This document shows positions 8,737 to 17,601 of a stretch of 64,000 nt of DNA, piece by piece. The notes under the pieces were generated by a model that was not told where the DNA came from, ran no database searches, and saw only the letters and a program-made list of their open reading frames with translations. Position 1 is the first letter of the stretch. Every line of letters begins with the position of its first letter. The position numbers and the translations under genes are program-made. This DNA comes from CAWBRY01 sp963791295 (lineage in GTDB: Bacteria; Bacteroidota; Bacteroidia; Chitinophagales; Chitinophagaceae): NCBI GenBank assembly GCA_963791295.1, contig CAWBRY010000001.1, positions 1,736,001-1,800,000 on the forward strand. Direction: 5' to 3'.

Positions 8737-9875
8737 TACAGCACTCCTTTTGTACTTGGGATTTGTAAATTGTCGACATTTCTTGTCACAGCCATCTTAA
8801 TACATTTTGCCAGCGCTTTGAATATGGATTCAATCTTGTGATGTTCGTTTTCTCCTTCCACCTTGATATTCAGGTTACATTTCGCGGCATCTGAAAATGA
8901 TTTAAAAAAATGATAAAACATTTCCGTCGGCATATCTCCAATCTTCTCCCGGTTGAAATCGGCCTTCCAAACCAGCCAGCTCCTTCCACCAAAGTCAATA
9001 GCGACCTGTGCCAGGCTATCATCCATGGGGAGGAAAAATCCATAACGTTCTATTCCTTTCTTATCTCCGAGTGCCAGTTGCATCGCTTCACCCAGGGCAA
9101 TGGCAGTATCCTCAATGGTATGATGTTCATCAATTTGAAGATCTCCTTCCACAATGATGCTTAGGTCAATGCCGCTGTGCCTGCTCAGTTGTTCCAGCAT
9201 ATGATTAAAAAAATTCAATCCTGTCTGGATACCTGAATTCCCCGAGCCGTCGAGATTTATTTCAATATCAATCTTTGTTTCCTTGGTATGACGCTGGTGC
9301 CTGATCCGTCGCTGACCCAATTTGAGGAATTCATAGATAGTTCGCCAATTTCCCGTCTCCAGTGCGATTGTTGACTGGAGTGTCTGGACATCATCCTGGA
9401 TCTCGGAAGCGCCCAGGCCGGGGTGATTATTTAACCAAATCGCTTGGCAACCAAGGTTTTTGGCCAATTGCACATCGGTGATCCGGTCGCCAATTACAAA
9501 TGAATTGCCGATATCGTATAATTTATTGTTCATATAATCACTCAACATGCCAATGCCGGGTTTGCGGGTTGGAGCATTATCATGTGGAAATGTTTTATCA
9601 AAATGAGTGGATTTGAATATGATCTCTTCATTGGCCAGACATTTCATGATAAAATCCTGAATGGGCCAGAATGTTTCTTCAGGAAATGAAGGGCTGCCCA
9701 ATCCATCCTGGTTGGTGACCATGACGAGTTCAAAATCCAATTCCCTCGCTATCCGCCCCATCCAGGCGAACATGGCCGGATAAAATTCCAGCTTCTCAAT
9801 CGAATCGATCTGGTAGTGTGGCGGCACTTCTTTTATTAGTGTGCCATCGCGGTCGATAAATAAGATTTTCTTCAT
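8736..9875 (-). CDS. hisB: Bifunctional histidinol-phosphatase / imidazoleglycerol-phosphate dehydratase
   Basis: 379 residues from the ATG at 9875 (MKKILFIDRDGTL). An in-frame upstream start at 9947 adds 24 residues that only reflect the shifted end of hisC, so it is rejected. N-terminal HAD phosphatase (about 1-170) with DRDGT nucleophile motif and NQDG; C-terminal dehydratase (about 185-379) with the metal-binding DEHHTIED and ENEHHKIE motifs. The ATG overlaps the reconstructed hisC stop (ATGA). Confidence 0.95.
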   Translation of the reverse strand: MKKILFIDRDGTLIKEVPPHYQIDSIEKLEFYPAMFAWMGRIARELDFELVMVTNQDGLGSPSFPEETFWPIQDFIMKCLANEEIIFKSTHFDKTFPHDNAPTRKPGIGMLSDYMNNKLYDIGNSFVIGDRITDVQLAKNLGCQAIWLNNHPGLGASEIQDDVQTLQSTIALETGNWRTIYEFLKLGQRRIRHQRHTKETKIDIEINLDGSGNSGIQTGLNFFNHMLEQLSRHSGIDLSIIVEGDLQIDEHHTIEDTAIALGEAMQLALGDKKGIERYGFFLPMDDSLAQVAIDFGGRSWLVWKADFNREKIGDMPTEMFYHFFKSFSDAAKCNLNIKVEGENEHHKIESIFKALAKCIKMAVTRNVDNLQIPSTKGVL

Positions 9876-10947
9876 CCTGAATACGCTTTTAATGCTTGAA
9901 GCAAGGATTGATTTTCTTCTGAGGTACCAATGGTGATGCGAAGGCAATCATCGCACAGAATTATTTTTGAACGGTCGCGGACTATGATCCCTTTGCCGGC
10001 CAGGTATTCGTAAATGGAGCGGGCATTCTCCATTTTCACCAGCAGAAAATTCGCAGTCCGAGGGATAAACCTTTAGAGTGAATGAAAATGCCGTCAGCTC
10101 TTGCCCCAGCCAATCCCTTAGCGAAACGATAGTCTTTATCCATTCGTTTACTTTTTCTATGTTGTCAAGCGCCTCCATGGCGATCATCCTGCGTTGCAGC
10201 ACTGATATTATATGGATATTTTGTTTTATTGAAATAATTGATGATAGGTTCCGCCGCGAAAGCCATGCCCAGCCTCAATCCTGCCAGCCCCCAGGCTTTT
10301 GAAAGCGTTTGCAGGATGACCAGGTTAGGATATTCCGTGAGCTCAGAAATAAGCGTCTTCTGCCGGGCATAGTTGATATAAGCTTCATCTATCACAACTA
10401 GTCCATCGAAATTATTTAGTAGTGTTTCTATGTCATGCCGCCGGATGCTGTTGCCTGTAGGGTTGTTGGGAGAGCATACAAATATCAACTTGGTAAATGA
10501 GTCCATCAGTCCTTCGATCATCCGGTGATCCAACTGGAAATCTGCTGTCAGCGGAGCCTTCTTTACTTCGATGTTATTTAATTCTGCACAGACCTCATAC
10601 ATGCCATAGGTGGGTGGAAGTATAATGACATTATCTCTGCCCGGCTCACAAAAGATTCTATATAAGAGATCAATGGCTTCATCACTTCCATTGCCCAAAA
10701 AAATATTTTGGGAAGGCACTCCCTTGATCCGGCTAATTTTTGCTTTCAGATGTTGTTGTAGTGGGTCAGGATAGCGGTTTAAATTCAGCTCAACATCATT
10801 TGGTCCAGGATTGGCAGATGATCCCAATGAATTTTCATTTGCATCCAGGAAAATAGTTGCATCTCCACTGAATTCATGTCGCGCCGATGAATACGGCGTC
10901 ATACGTTTAATATTTTCTCTTACAAGTGTTTCTAAATTAAAATCCAT
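9872..10947 (-). CDS. hisC: Histidinol-phosphate aminotransferase, broken by two apparent frameshifts
   Basis: PLP aminotransferase of fold type I. The first fragment (10947 down to about 10190) carries DANENSLG, SPNNPTGN, the PLP Asp-Ala-Tyr (VIDEAYINY) and the Schiff-base Lys in TLSKAWGLAGLR. The reading then shifts near 10186 (continuing MIAMEALDNIEKV) and again near 10046, after which the normal C-terminus (ANFLLVKMEN ... IVRDRSK ... LRITIGT) runs to a TGA at 9872-9874 that overlaps the hisB ATG. Each shift is explained by one extra base, restoring 357 residues. Since the rest of the operon is intact, sequencing error is more likely than a true pseudogene. Confidence 0.9.
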
Positions 10948-10950
10948 GAT

Positions 10951-12228
10951 TCATGCATTTATGCGGATGGCAATGGATCTTTTATGCGCATCGAGTTTTT
11001 CATTTTCGGCCATGGTCATTACTGTGTCGGCTATTTGCGCCAAACCTTCTTTGGTTAATTGCTGATAGGTTATCTTTTTTACGAAACTGTCCAGCGATAC
11101 GCCGCTGTACTGCGCGGCAAATCCATTGGTTGGTAATACATGATTGGTGCCGGATGCATAGTCTCCTGCGCTTTCGGGCGAATAGTTACCCAGAAACACG
11201 GAGCCTGCAGCAGTGATCACCTCGGCTACGGATTCTGAATTTTCACAGGCCAATTCAAGATGTTCGGGTGCATACGAATTTGAGAAATCGACTGCTTCTT
11301 CGATGCTTTTGACGAGGATAAGTCTACTATTTTGAAGCGCTGCGTGAGCAATGTCTTTACGGGGCAATTTCTCCAATTGATCCGCTAATTCAATCACCAC
11401 TTTTTCTGCCAGCGATTCATTGGTGGTTATCAATATCACCTGGGAGTCTGCTCCATGTTCGGCTTGTGACAATAGATCTGCTGCAACGAAACGCGGATTC
11501 GCAGTTTCGTCGGCGATAATGAGGAGTTCTGACGGTCCCGCTGGGAGATCAATGGCCATTCCTTCTTGTTGGACATATTGTTTCGCAGCAGTGACATATT
11601 GATTTCCCGGTCCAAAAATCTTTGACACTCTGGGAATGGTCTCAGTGCCATAGGTCATGGCTGCAATGGCCTGCGCTCCGCCTGCCTTAAATATTTTTGA
11701 AATACCGCATGCCGCAGCAGCAAAAAGAATGGCTGGATTCACTTTACTTTCTTTATCGGGTGGACTACAGATCACTATTTCTTTGCATCCTGCCAACCGT
11801 GCAGGAATTCCTAACATTAAAACAGTTGAAAAGAGCGGGGCAGAACCACCGGGGATATAGAAGCCGATGCGATCAATGGGAACTGATTTCCTCCAACAAG
11901 TAATACCTGGCAGAATTTGAACTTTGATGACCTCAGTTCTTTGTGTGAGATGAAAGGTCTCAATATTCTTGCTGGCTTGTTCGATAGCGGTTCTCAATTC
12001 CTTACTGATTTCATCGGCCGCCGATGCTTTTTCACTTTCGGTCACCTCTAATTTTTTCAACTTCAATTGGTGAAACTCTTTCGCATATTTGCGGATAGCC
12101 TTATCGCCATCGGATCTCACTTTTTTGATGATCTTGCGCACAACCGTCTCCACTTCGGAGGGCTGGGCGGAAGGCCGGCGAAAGATATCATTCCATTGTT
12201 CTCTTTGCGGATATTTATAAATCTCCAT
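10951..12228 (-). CDS. hisD: Histidinol dehydrogenase
   Basis: 425 residues, normal length. Motifs: GGSAPLFSTVLMLGIPA, the GPGNQYVTAAK stretch, DLPAGPSELLI, SQAEHGADSQ with zinc ligands, and the catalytic pair APEHLEL with a further zinc-binding segment GDYASGTNHVLPT. It performs the last two NAD-dependent oxidations to histidine. It lies between hisG and hisC, 3 bases from hisC. Confidence 0.97.
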   Translation of the reverse strand: MEIYKYPQREQWNDIFRRPSAQPSEVETVVRKIIKKVRSDGDKAIRKYAKEFHQLKLKKLEVTESEKASAADEISKELRTAIEQASKNIETFHLTQRTEVIKVQILPGITCWRKSVPIDRIGFYIPGGSAPLFSTVLMLGIPARLAGCKEIVICSPPDKESKVNPAILFAAAACGISKIFKAGGAQAIAAMTYGTETIPRVSKIFGPGNQYVTAAKQYVQQEGMAIDLPAGPSELLIIADETANPRFVAADLLSQAEHGADSQVILITTNESLAEKVVIELADQLEKLPRKDIAHAALQNSRLILVKSIEEAVDFSNSYAPEHLELACENSESVAEVITAAGSVFLGNYSPESAGDYASGTNHVLPTNGFAAQYSGVSLDSFVKKITYQQLTKEGLAQIADTVMTMAENEKLDAHKRSIAIRINA

Positions 12229-12246
12229 GTTTTTCTCTTATTTACT

Positions 12247-13186
12247 TCAGACGATCATTTTTTCTATAGGAATGATCAAAATTCCCTGTGCTCCATTGTC
12301 TTTAAGTTGTTCGATCACATTCCAAAAATCCGCTTCGGTCGATAACCGAATGGATCGAACTCCAGCCGGGATCAGCTAGTGGCAGAATGGTAGGGCTCTT
12401 CATTCCTGGTAATAGCTTACAGATCAGTTCTAACTTATCATTGGGAGCATTCAGCAATACATATTTATGATTTTTTGCTTTTTTTACAGAACGGATGCGA
12501 AACAGTAAACGATCCAGGATCTGCTTTTTTCCCGGGGAAAGTGCTTTGTTGGCGATCAAAGTGGCCTCCGAAAACAGGATGGTTTCTATTTCTTTTAATT
12601 CATTGCTGAAAAGAGTGCTGCCGGAGCTGACCAGGTCACAAATCGCATCAGCCAAACCAATACGTGGCGCAATTTCAACCGAGCCGCTGATAGCATGGAT
12701 CTCCGCAGCAATATTTTTTTTCTGGAGAAAGCGCGACAGTACCAGCGGATAGCTCGTCGCAATCTTCTTACCGGAAAGCTCGCTTACACCGTTCCATGTT
12801 TCATTTTTAGGTATCGCAATTGACAGGCGACATTTCCCGAAACCCAGCTTTTCCACCATTTCGACATTCTTGTTCTTTTCCTGAACAACATTTTCGCCGA
12901 CGAATCCAATATCGGCGACAGCATCCTGCACATATTCAGGGATGTCGTCATCGCGAAGAAAAAATATCTCGACGGGAAAATTTCCGGCAACCATTCTCAA
13001 CTGACCGCGGTGAACTGCCGGCCGACGCCGTATTCCTCCATTCCCAACCTCGATCCCACATTCTTTCAATAAATGGATAGACCCATCATATAGTCTTCCG
13101 GATTTCTGAATGGCGATTTTTAGTCTTTCGGTTTCCTTACCTGAACGGAAATCAACCGGAGTGTGAAATTGCTTGATAGTAGTCAT
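12247..13186 (-). CDS. hisG: ATP phosphoribosyltransferase, one frameshift near the 3' end
   Basis: First enzyme of the pathway and the first structural gene after the attenuator. LKIAIQKSGRL begins the catalytic part; DIGFVGENVV and the PRPP-binding loop region (LVSSGSTL) follow, and the long-form regulatory domain ends at the C-terminus. The uninterrupted frame stops at 12302 in unrelated residues (DRSGFLECDRTT). Removing one C near 12342 restores VIDEADFWNVIEQLKDNGAQG up to ...PIEKMIV and a TGA at 12247-12249. This is a one-base insertion, most simply a sequencing error. The only suitable start is ATG 13186. Confidence 0.92.
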
Positions 13187-13234
13187 AATTAATTCTTCTT
13201 AAATGAAACTTATAGCACCCAATACATTAGGCAT

Positions 13235-13260
13235 AAAAAAAGGCTTACCCGAAGTAAGCC
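13235..13260 (-). terminator. Intrinsic terminator of the his attenuator
   Basis: On the minus strand a perfect 7-bp stem GGCTTAC/GTAAGCC (13260-13254 and 13248-13242) with a TTCGG loop is followed directly by a run of seven T. It lies between the leader peptide and hisG, about 50 bases before the hisG ATG, so it would stop transcription before the operon when it forms. Confidence 0.9.
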
Positions 13261-13298
13261 CATAATATGTTTGAACACATAATATCCTCACGGCCTAC
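13254..13298 (-). promoter_or_regulatory. Antiterminator of the his attenuator
   Basis: The minus-strand segment GTAGGCC at 13298-13292, in the last codons of the leader peptide, can pair with GGCTTAC at 13260-13254, the 5' arm of the terminator (seven pairs, one of them G-T). The two structures are mutually exclusive. A ribosome stalled upstream on His codons leaves GTAGGCC free to pair, whereas a ribosome at the leader stop would cover it and let the terminator fold. Pairing is read from the sequence; the regulation is inferred. Confidence 0.75.
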
Positions 13299-13346
13299 CC
13301 TGGCAGAGCAAGAAATGATGATGATGATATGTACGATTATTGTCAT
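13288..13346 (-). CDS. hisL: His leader peptide (frameshifted by one missing base)
   Basis: Starts at ATG 13346 on the minus strand (ATG ACA ATA ATC GTA CAT), and ends in another frame with four CAT codons and TTC TTG CTC TGC CAG GGT AGG CCG TGA. Inserting one C between CAT and ATC joins both parts into the 19-residue peptide MTIIVHHHHHHFLLCQGRP with six consecutive His codons. The 59-base span is exactly one base short of 20 codons, and indels are common in this assembly. The stop codon overlaps the antiterminator region. Known analogy: hisL of enterobacteria; sequence and phylum differ. Confidence 0.75.
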
Positions 13347-13355
13347 AATAGGTGG

Positions 13356-13385
13356 CAAAAGTAAGGATTATTTGAATTATTCCAA
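13356..13385 (-). promoter_or_regulatory. Bacteroidetes-type promoter of the his operon
   Basis: Minus-strand TTG (13385-13383) and TACTTTTG (13363-13356), separated by 19 bases, match the Bacteroidetes -33/-7 consensus (TTTG, TAnnTTTG). It sits about 10 bases before the leader-peptide ATG, so the leader mRNA would have a very short 5' end. The region also serves the divergent cyclase gene at 13412. Confidence 0.7.
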
Positions 13386-13411
13386 CTATTTGTCTATATT
13401 TTTTAGACATT

Positions 13412-14602
13412 ATGGATGAAGGCAGGGATACTAAGAACGAAGGTTTGGGTTCCATTGTCGGTAGTTATGGAAGTCGCGACATCACGGCTTCCGGAGATCC
13501 GCAAATCCATGGCAAATTCATCTCTCGCAACAATGTTTTCATCATCTATCTTTCCGTCTTTTTGTTTGCTGCTCTATGCATTGGCCAGGCATGGGTTTAA
13601 CTGGATCGCCTTTTCAACTTCACTGATCGTAAGTCTTCCTATCGGATTTACCATTGCCTTTTTTGAAACAAGAGCCATGGAATTCAGGCGGAGCACCGGC
13701 GAATGCCCTTTGGTCTTTATTTGATCTATCGCACCTTGAGGATCACTTTCTGCGTTTATGATGCTGTTCATCATCATTATGATCATTGTTAATTGGCTAC
13801 CGATTGCCACTTACGAGACGATCTTTCCACATAGCCTTCATGATTTTTTTGCTACCAGGAAGTTGTTTGAATTTCTGGGAATATCACTGGCCATTTCACT
13901 CGTTTCAAATTTCATGGATGAACTATATCGCAAATTGGGAAGCGATGCTATTTACAACCTCGTACTTGGGCAAATATCACCAGGTGCGACAGGAAGAAAG
14001 GATTTTTCTTTTCATTGACATCAACAATTCAACGGACATTGCCGAAGAAATGGGCGAACTGGAGTTCAGTCATTTTCTGCAGGACTTCTTTTATGATATC
14101 AGCGAACCCATAGCGCGTTATTTTGGCAAGGTCTACCAGTATGTCGGTGATGAAGTCGTCGTAAGCTGGCCATTGAAAAGGGGTTTGAGATTTGCTCTAT
14201 GTGTCCGCTGTTTCTTTGCGATTCAAAAACAGATCCGGCGCTATAAAGAACAATATGAAAAAAGATATCAGCCGTGTGCCGGAATTTAAGGCGGCCTTAC
14301 ACGGTGGAAATGTGGTGGTATCTGAAGTAGGGAAATATAAGTCAGAGATCGCTTACCACGGAGACGTGTTAAATACCACGGCGAGGATCCTGAGTAAATG
14401 CCACGAGTTACAGTCGGAATTACTGGTCTCAGATTGGGTGATAACCCAGTTGGAAATGCCTAAATACCTCAAATGCAGATGCCATGGGTTCATTCCAATT
14501 AAAGGGAAAACAACAGGAAGTCGAGCTGCATTCCGTATACATGTCCGTAAACAAAGGACAGGCAAGGAAGCGGTCGAAGGGGGATTTTCAGGCGAAAAGT
14601 AG
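13412..14602 (+). CDS. Membrane-bound class III adenylate/guanylate cyclase, several frameshifts
   Basis: Four overlapping fragments in different frames make one protein: an N-terminal membrane region of several hydrophobic segments (about 13412-13900) and a C-terminal class III cyclase catalytic domain. Cyclase motifs: LFIDINNSTDIAEEMG (metal-binding Asp), YVGDEVVVSW (second Asp) and YHGDVLNTTARIL. Frame changes fall near 13600, 13740, 13980, 14270 and 14500. The last shift gives LKGKQQEVELHSVYM, so the true stop may be 14690 rather than 14602. Divergent from the his operon. It could be a decaying gene, but the intact motifs favour sequencing error. The nucleotide product (cAMP or cGMP) cannot be told. 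Confidence 0.8.
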
Positions 14603-14630
14603 CGGATGCCCAGAATTCAGCTTAATACGA

Positions 14631-14756
14631 TTAGCCCTTGAATCGAAAATTAGATTGAGGATTAGCGGGGCAACCTGCTTTACGGGATGAATAGCAGGAA
14701 GTTACGAAGAGAGTTAGGGCGATCAAAATAAGGCCGGTCAATAGGGTTTTTTTCAT
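14631..14756 (-). CDS. Small lipoprotein, 41 residues
   Basis: An ATG at 14756 opens MKKTLLTGLILIALTLFVTSC, a signal peptide with a lipobox ending FVTSC, followed by only about 20 residues (YSSRKAGCPANP ... FRFKG). A basic N-terminus, hydrophobic core and Cys are all present, so export and lipidation are likely. It resembles short conserved lipoproteins I associate with Chitinophagaceae, ending in a CPxNP...F+.KG pattern; function unknown. It converges with the cyclase gene and may overlap its end. Confidence 0.7.
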   Translation of the reverse strand: MKKTLLTGLILIALTLFVTSCYSSRKAGCPANPQSNFRFKG

Positions 14757-14997
14757 ATTAAGAATTCTTTGCTCGTAAACGGAAAAATGGCAAAAATATT
14801 TTGCGGAAGCAAAGATAAGAAATCAGCGGCCGAGGCACAAAAAACGGCGGTTTCCAGCCGTCTTTTGATCACGATAAGTCGTTGGTAATCTTTGCGGATC
14901 AGCCAAAAATACCCCCATAATTTTCATTTTGGTGAGCAGGCTAAACCATTAACTTTACGGATTAATTAACAATAACCTAAGAGAAACTCCTGATCCG

Positions 14998-15764
14998 ATG
15001 CTACAACTGAAAAAACCCCTGGCATTTATCGACCTGGAAACTACTGGAACCAACCTGGGTACCGACCGCATCGTTGAGATTGCGATATTAAAATTACTTC
15101 CCGACGGAACGAAGAGTGTAAAGCGCAAGATCCTTAATCCGGAGATGCCGATACCCAAAGCTTCAAGTGATGTACATGGCATCACTGATGAGATGGTGAA
15201 GGATGCTCCTACGTTTAAGAGGTGGCTCATGAGCTGAAGCAAATGCTGGATGGTTGCGATATTGCGGGCTACAATTCTAACCGGTTTGATATCCCATTGT
15301 TGGTGGAAGAATTTCTAGGGTTCAGGGTAGAGTTCGATATGAAGGGCCGAAAATTGGTGGATGTTCAGAATATTTTTCATAAAATGGAGCAGCGCACACT
15401 GACAGCTGCCTATAAATTTTATTGTAACAAGCTTCATGAAGGAGCTCACGGCGCAGAAGCAGATGCGACGGTTACCTATGAAATTTTGGAAGCTCAAACA
15501 GAAAGATATCCAGTTTTGGGCAACACGATCGATTCGATCATTAAGGCCATCGGTGAAGAGCCCATCGTTGATTTTGCGCGGCGCTTTATAATGGACAACG
15601 GTATCGAGGTATTTAATTTTGGAAAATTTAAAGGTCGTGCAGTCTCGGATGTATTAAGGAGCGAGCCGCAATATTACGATTGGATGATGAAAGGTGACTT
15701 TCCCCAGCACACCAAGCAGAAACTCACAGAGATATATACCCGTACAATGCTGAAAAAGATTTGA
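14998..15764 (+). CDS. DnaQ-like 3'-5' exonuclease, one frameshift
   Basis: Two fragments, 14998-15237 and 15222-15764, join near 15220: adding one G after TTT AAG gives TFKEVAHELKQMLDG. The combined 255 residues have the DEDDh exonuclease motifs: Exo I DLETTG, Exo II YNSNRFD and Exo III HGAEADA. The C-terminal third (EVFNFGKFKGRAVSDVL ... YYDWMMKGDFP) is an extra module seen in Bacteroidota homologues. Annotated homologues are called DNA polymerase III epsilon-like, but a repair or RNA-trimming role is equally possible. Confidence 0.9.
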
Positions 15765-15845
15765 GATAGTCCTTTCCTGGCAAACAATTTTAACAAGGAA
15801 GCGTCCCTTAATTTTTGTAAATTTGAGTAGACCCGTCGTTTATTA

Positions 15846-16691
15846 TTGGAGAAACTTGTAATCATACCAACCTACAACGAAACAGAGAATATCAGCAATA
15901 TTCTCCATGCGATTTTCAATCTAAATGAGGGTTATCATGTCCTTGTTATAGACGACAATTCTCCAGATGGGACCGCAGGGATCGTGAAAGAATTGCAACG
16001 GAAATTCCCCGATTCCTTATTCATTGTAGAACGCGACCGCAAACTCGGCCTTGGCACAGCCTATATGGATGGCTTCAAATGGGCACTTACCCACCAGTAT
16101 CAGTACGTGTTTGAAATGGATGCCGACTTTTCACATAGTCCCAATGACCTTTCACGCCTCTACGATGCCTGTAAAAAGGGCGGAGCGGATCTGGCCATAG
16201 GCTCGCGTTATGTAAAAGGAGGAGGCCTGATCAACTGGCCGCGCAATCGCATTATTCTTTCAAAAGGAGCCTCGCTGTATACACGACTGATCACATGGAT
16301 GCCCGTAAAAGACCCGACGGCTGGGTTTATCTGTTATAAAAAGGAAGTACTTGAATCCATAAACATGGATGCCATTATTTTCGTTGGCTATGCTTTCCAG
16401 ATTGAAATGAAATTTGCAGCCTGGAAACTAGGGTTCAAATTAAAAGAGGTCCCCATAACCTTTCAGGACAGGACTTTCGGCGCTTCTAAAATGAATAAGA
16501 GCATCGTGAAGGAAGGAATCTTAGGAGTATTAAAGCTTCGCTGGCATAGCCTGTTTGCCAGGAATATAGAAAGAGGGTCAAAAATGCTGAACCCAAACGC
16601 ACGGGCATTACAGCTATCGGTCCTGCTGAAGTACTTGCCAATACTGACTGATCACGCAATTACATTTTCCGCTTTACATTTTGAATTGTAG
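15846..16691 (+). CDS. Polyprenol monophosphomannose synthase-like glycosyltransferase (GT2)
   Basis: GT2 fold with IPTYNETENI, VIDDNSPDGT, the metal-binding EMDADFSHSP and GSRYVKGGGL; this set is typical of dolichyl/polyprenyl-phosphate mannose synthases. Start is TTG at 15846; no ATG fits. The body ends around LKLRWHSLFAR; the open frame then continues with about 40 unlike residues. A +1 shift near 16565 would give YRKRVKNAEP... and a TGA at 16649, so the C-terminus here may be an artefact. Likely makes a lipid-linked mannose donor for envelope glycosylation. Confidence 0.88.
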   Translation: MEKLVIIPTYNETENISNILHAIFNLNEGYHVLVIDDNSPDGTAGIVKELQRKFPDSLFIVERDRKLGLGTAYMDGFKWALTHQYQYVFEMDADFSHSPNDLSRLYDACKKGGADLAIGSRYVKGGGLINWPRNRIILSKGASLYTRLITWMPVKDPTAGFICYKKEVLESINMDAIIFVGYAFQIEMKFAAWKLGFKLKEVPITFQDRTFGASKMNKSIVKEGILGVLKLRWHSLFARNIERGSKMLNPNARALQLSVLLKYLPILTDHAITFSALHFEL

Positions 16692-16701
16692 TTTGCATGG
16701 C

Positions 16702-17601
16702 ATGAAGAAAGCCTTTTTGCAACTTCATATTGCTGTGCTTTTGGCAGGACTGACTGGGATCCTCGGCAAGCTGATCACCTTAAATGCAGGAATGATGGTG
16801 TGGTGGCGCTTATTGTTAACCGCATCCACCATGTGGGTGATTTTCTCGCTACTAAAAAAGATCACCCGAATTTCGCGCGCCGACATGATCCGAATAACAG
16901 CCGTGGGATTCATCGCTGCATTGCATTGGGGTACTTTCTATGCTGCCATTAAATATTCCAATGTTTCAGTCGCCCTCGTTTGCTTTTCCGCAGTCGGTTT
17001 TTTTACCGCCATTTTCGAACCGGTGATCATCCGCCAAAAATTTAATTGGATTGAATTGCTCTTAGGCATATTTACCATGCTTGGGATATATATCATTTTC
17101 CATTTTGATGTTCAATACAAGACAGGCATTATAATAGGTATTACCTCGGCACTACTGGGTTCATTGTTCCCGATATACAACCGTCAGTTCCTGCAACGGA
17201 TGAATGTAGAGACTTTGCTTACCTATCAACAAACAGGCGGATTTATTGCCTTATCTATTTTTCTCCCATTTTACCTGCAGCGATCTCCGGTTAATACCAT
17301 CTTTCCAGGATGGGCTGACCTGGGTTGGTTATTGGTATTGTCGTGGATATGCTCGGTCATTGCATTTCAATTCTCTTCGTATGCATTGAAAAAATTATCT
17401 GCATTTACAGTCAACCTCACCTATAATCTCGAACCGGTATACGGCATTTTGTTAGCCTTCATCATTTTTCACGAGAACCAATATCTAAGCAAATGGTTTT
17501 TTGTCGGCTTCGGAATTATTGCAGCAACCCTGGTGATTCATCTTTTCATTCTACGACGAGTAGAACACAAACTCATTTCTGATGCAAATAGACTACCATA
17601 A
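16702..17601 (+). CDS. EamA/DMT-superfamily transporter
   Basis: 299 residues from ATG 16702 (MKKAFLQLHIAVLL); the in-frame TTG at 16681 overlaps the previous gene and is less likely. About ten hydrophobic helices in two repeated EamA halves. Family members export metabolites or amino acids across the inner membrane; substrate unknown. Its 3' end overlaps the methyltransferase start by 20 bases, so the two are coupled. Confidence 0.88.
   Translation: MKKAFLQLHIAVLLAGLTGILGKLITLNAGMMVWWRLLLTASTMWVIFSLLKKITRISRADMIRITAVGFIAALHWGTFYAAIKYSNVSVALVCFSAVGFFTAIFEPVIIRQKFNWIELLLGIFTMLGIYIIFHFDVQYKTGIIIGITSALLGSLFPIYNRQFLQRMNVETLLTYQQTGGFIALSIFLPFYLQRSPVNTIFPGWADLGWLLVLSWICSVIAFQFSSYALKKLSAFTVNLTYNLEPVYGILLAFIIFHENQYLSKWFFVGFGIIAATLVIHLFILRRVEHKLISDANRLP

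Noticed and set aside
9876..9947. N-terminal extension of HisB from the start at 9947
   Set aside because: Those 24 residues come from the shifted 3' end of hisC; the HAD motif begins right after ATG 9875.
9872..10947. hisC as a true pseudogene
   Set aside because: Two one-base corrections restore the complete enzyme, all other his genes and the attenuator are in place, and similar indels hit ribosomal protein genes.
13315..13331. ATG repeat on the plus strand as a microsatellite
   Set aside because: On the minus strand it is a run of CAT codons in a leader peptide with matching attenuator structures, a better explanation.
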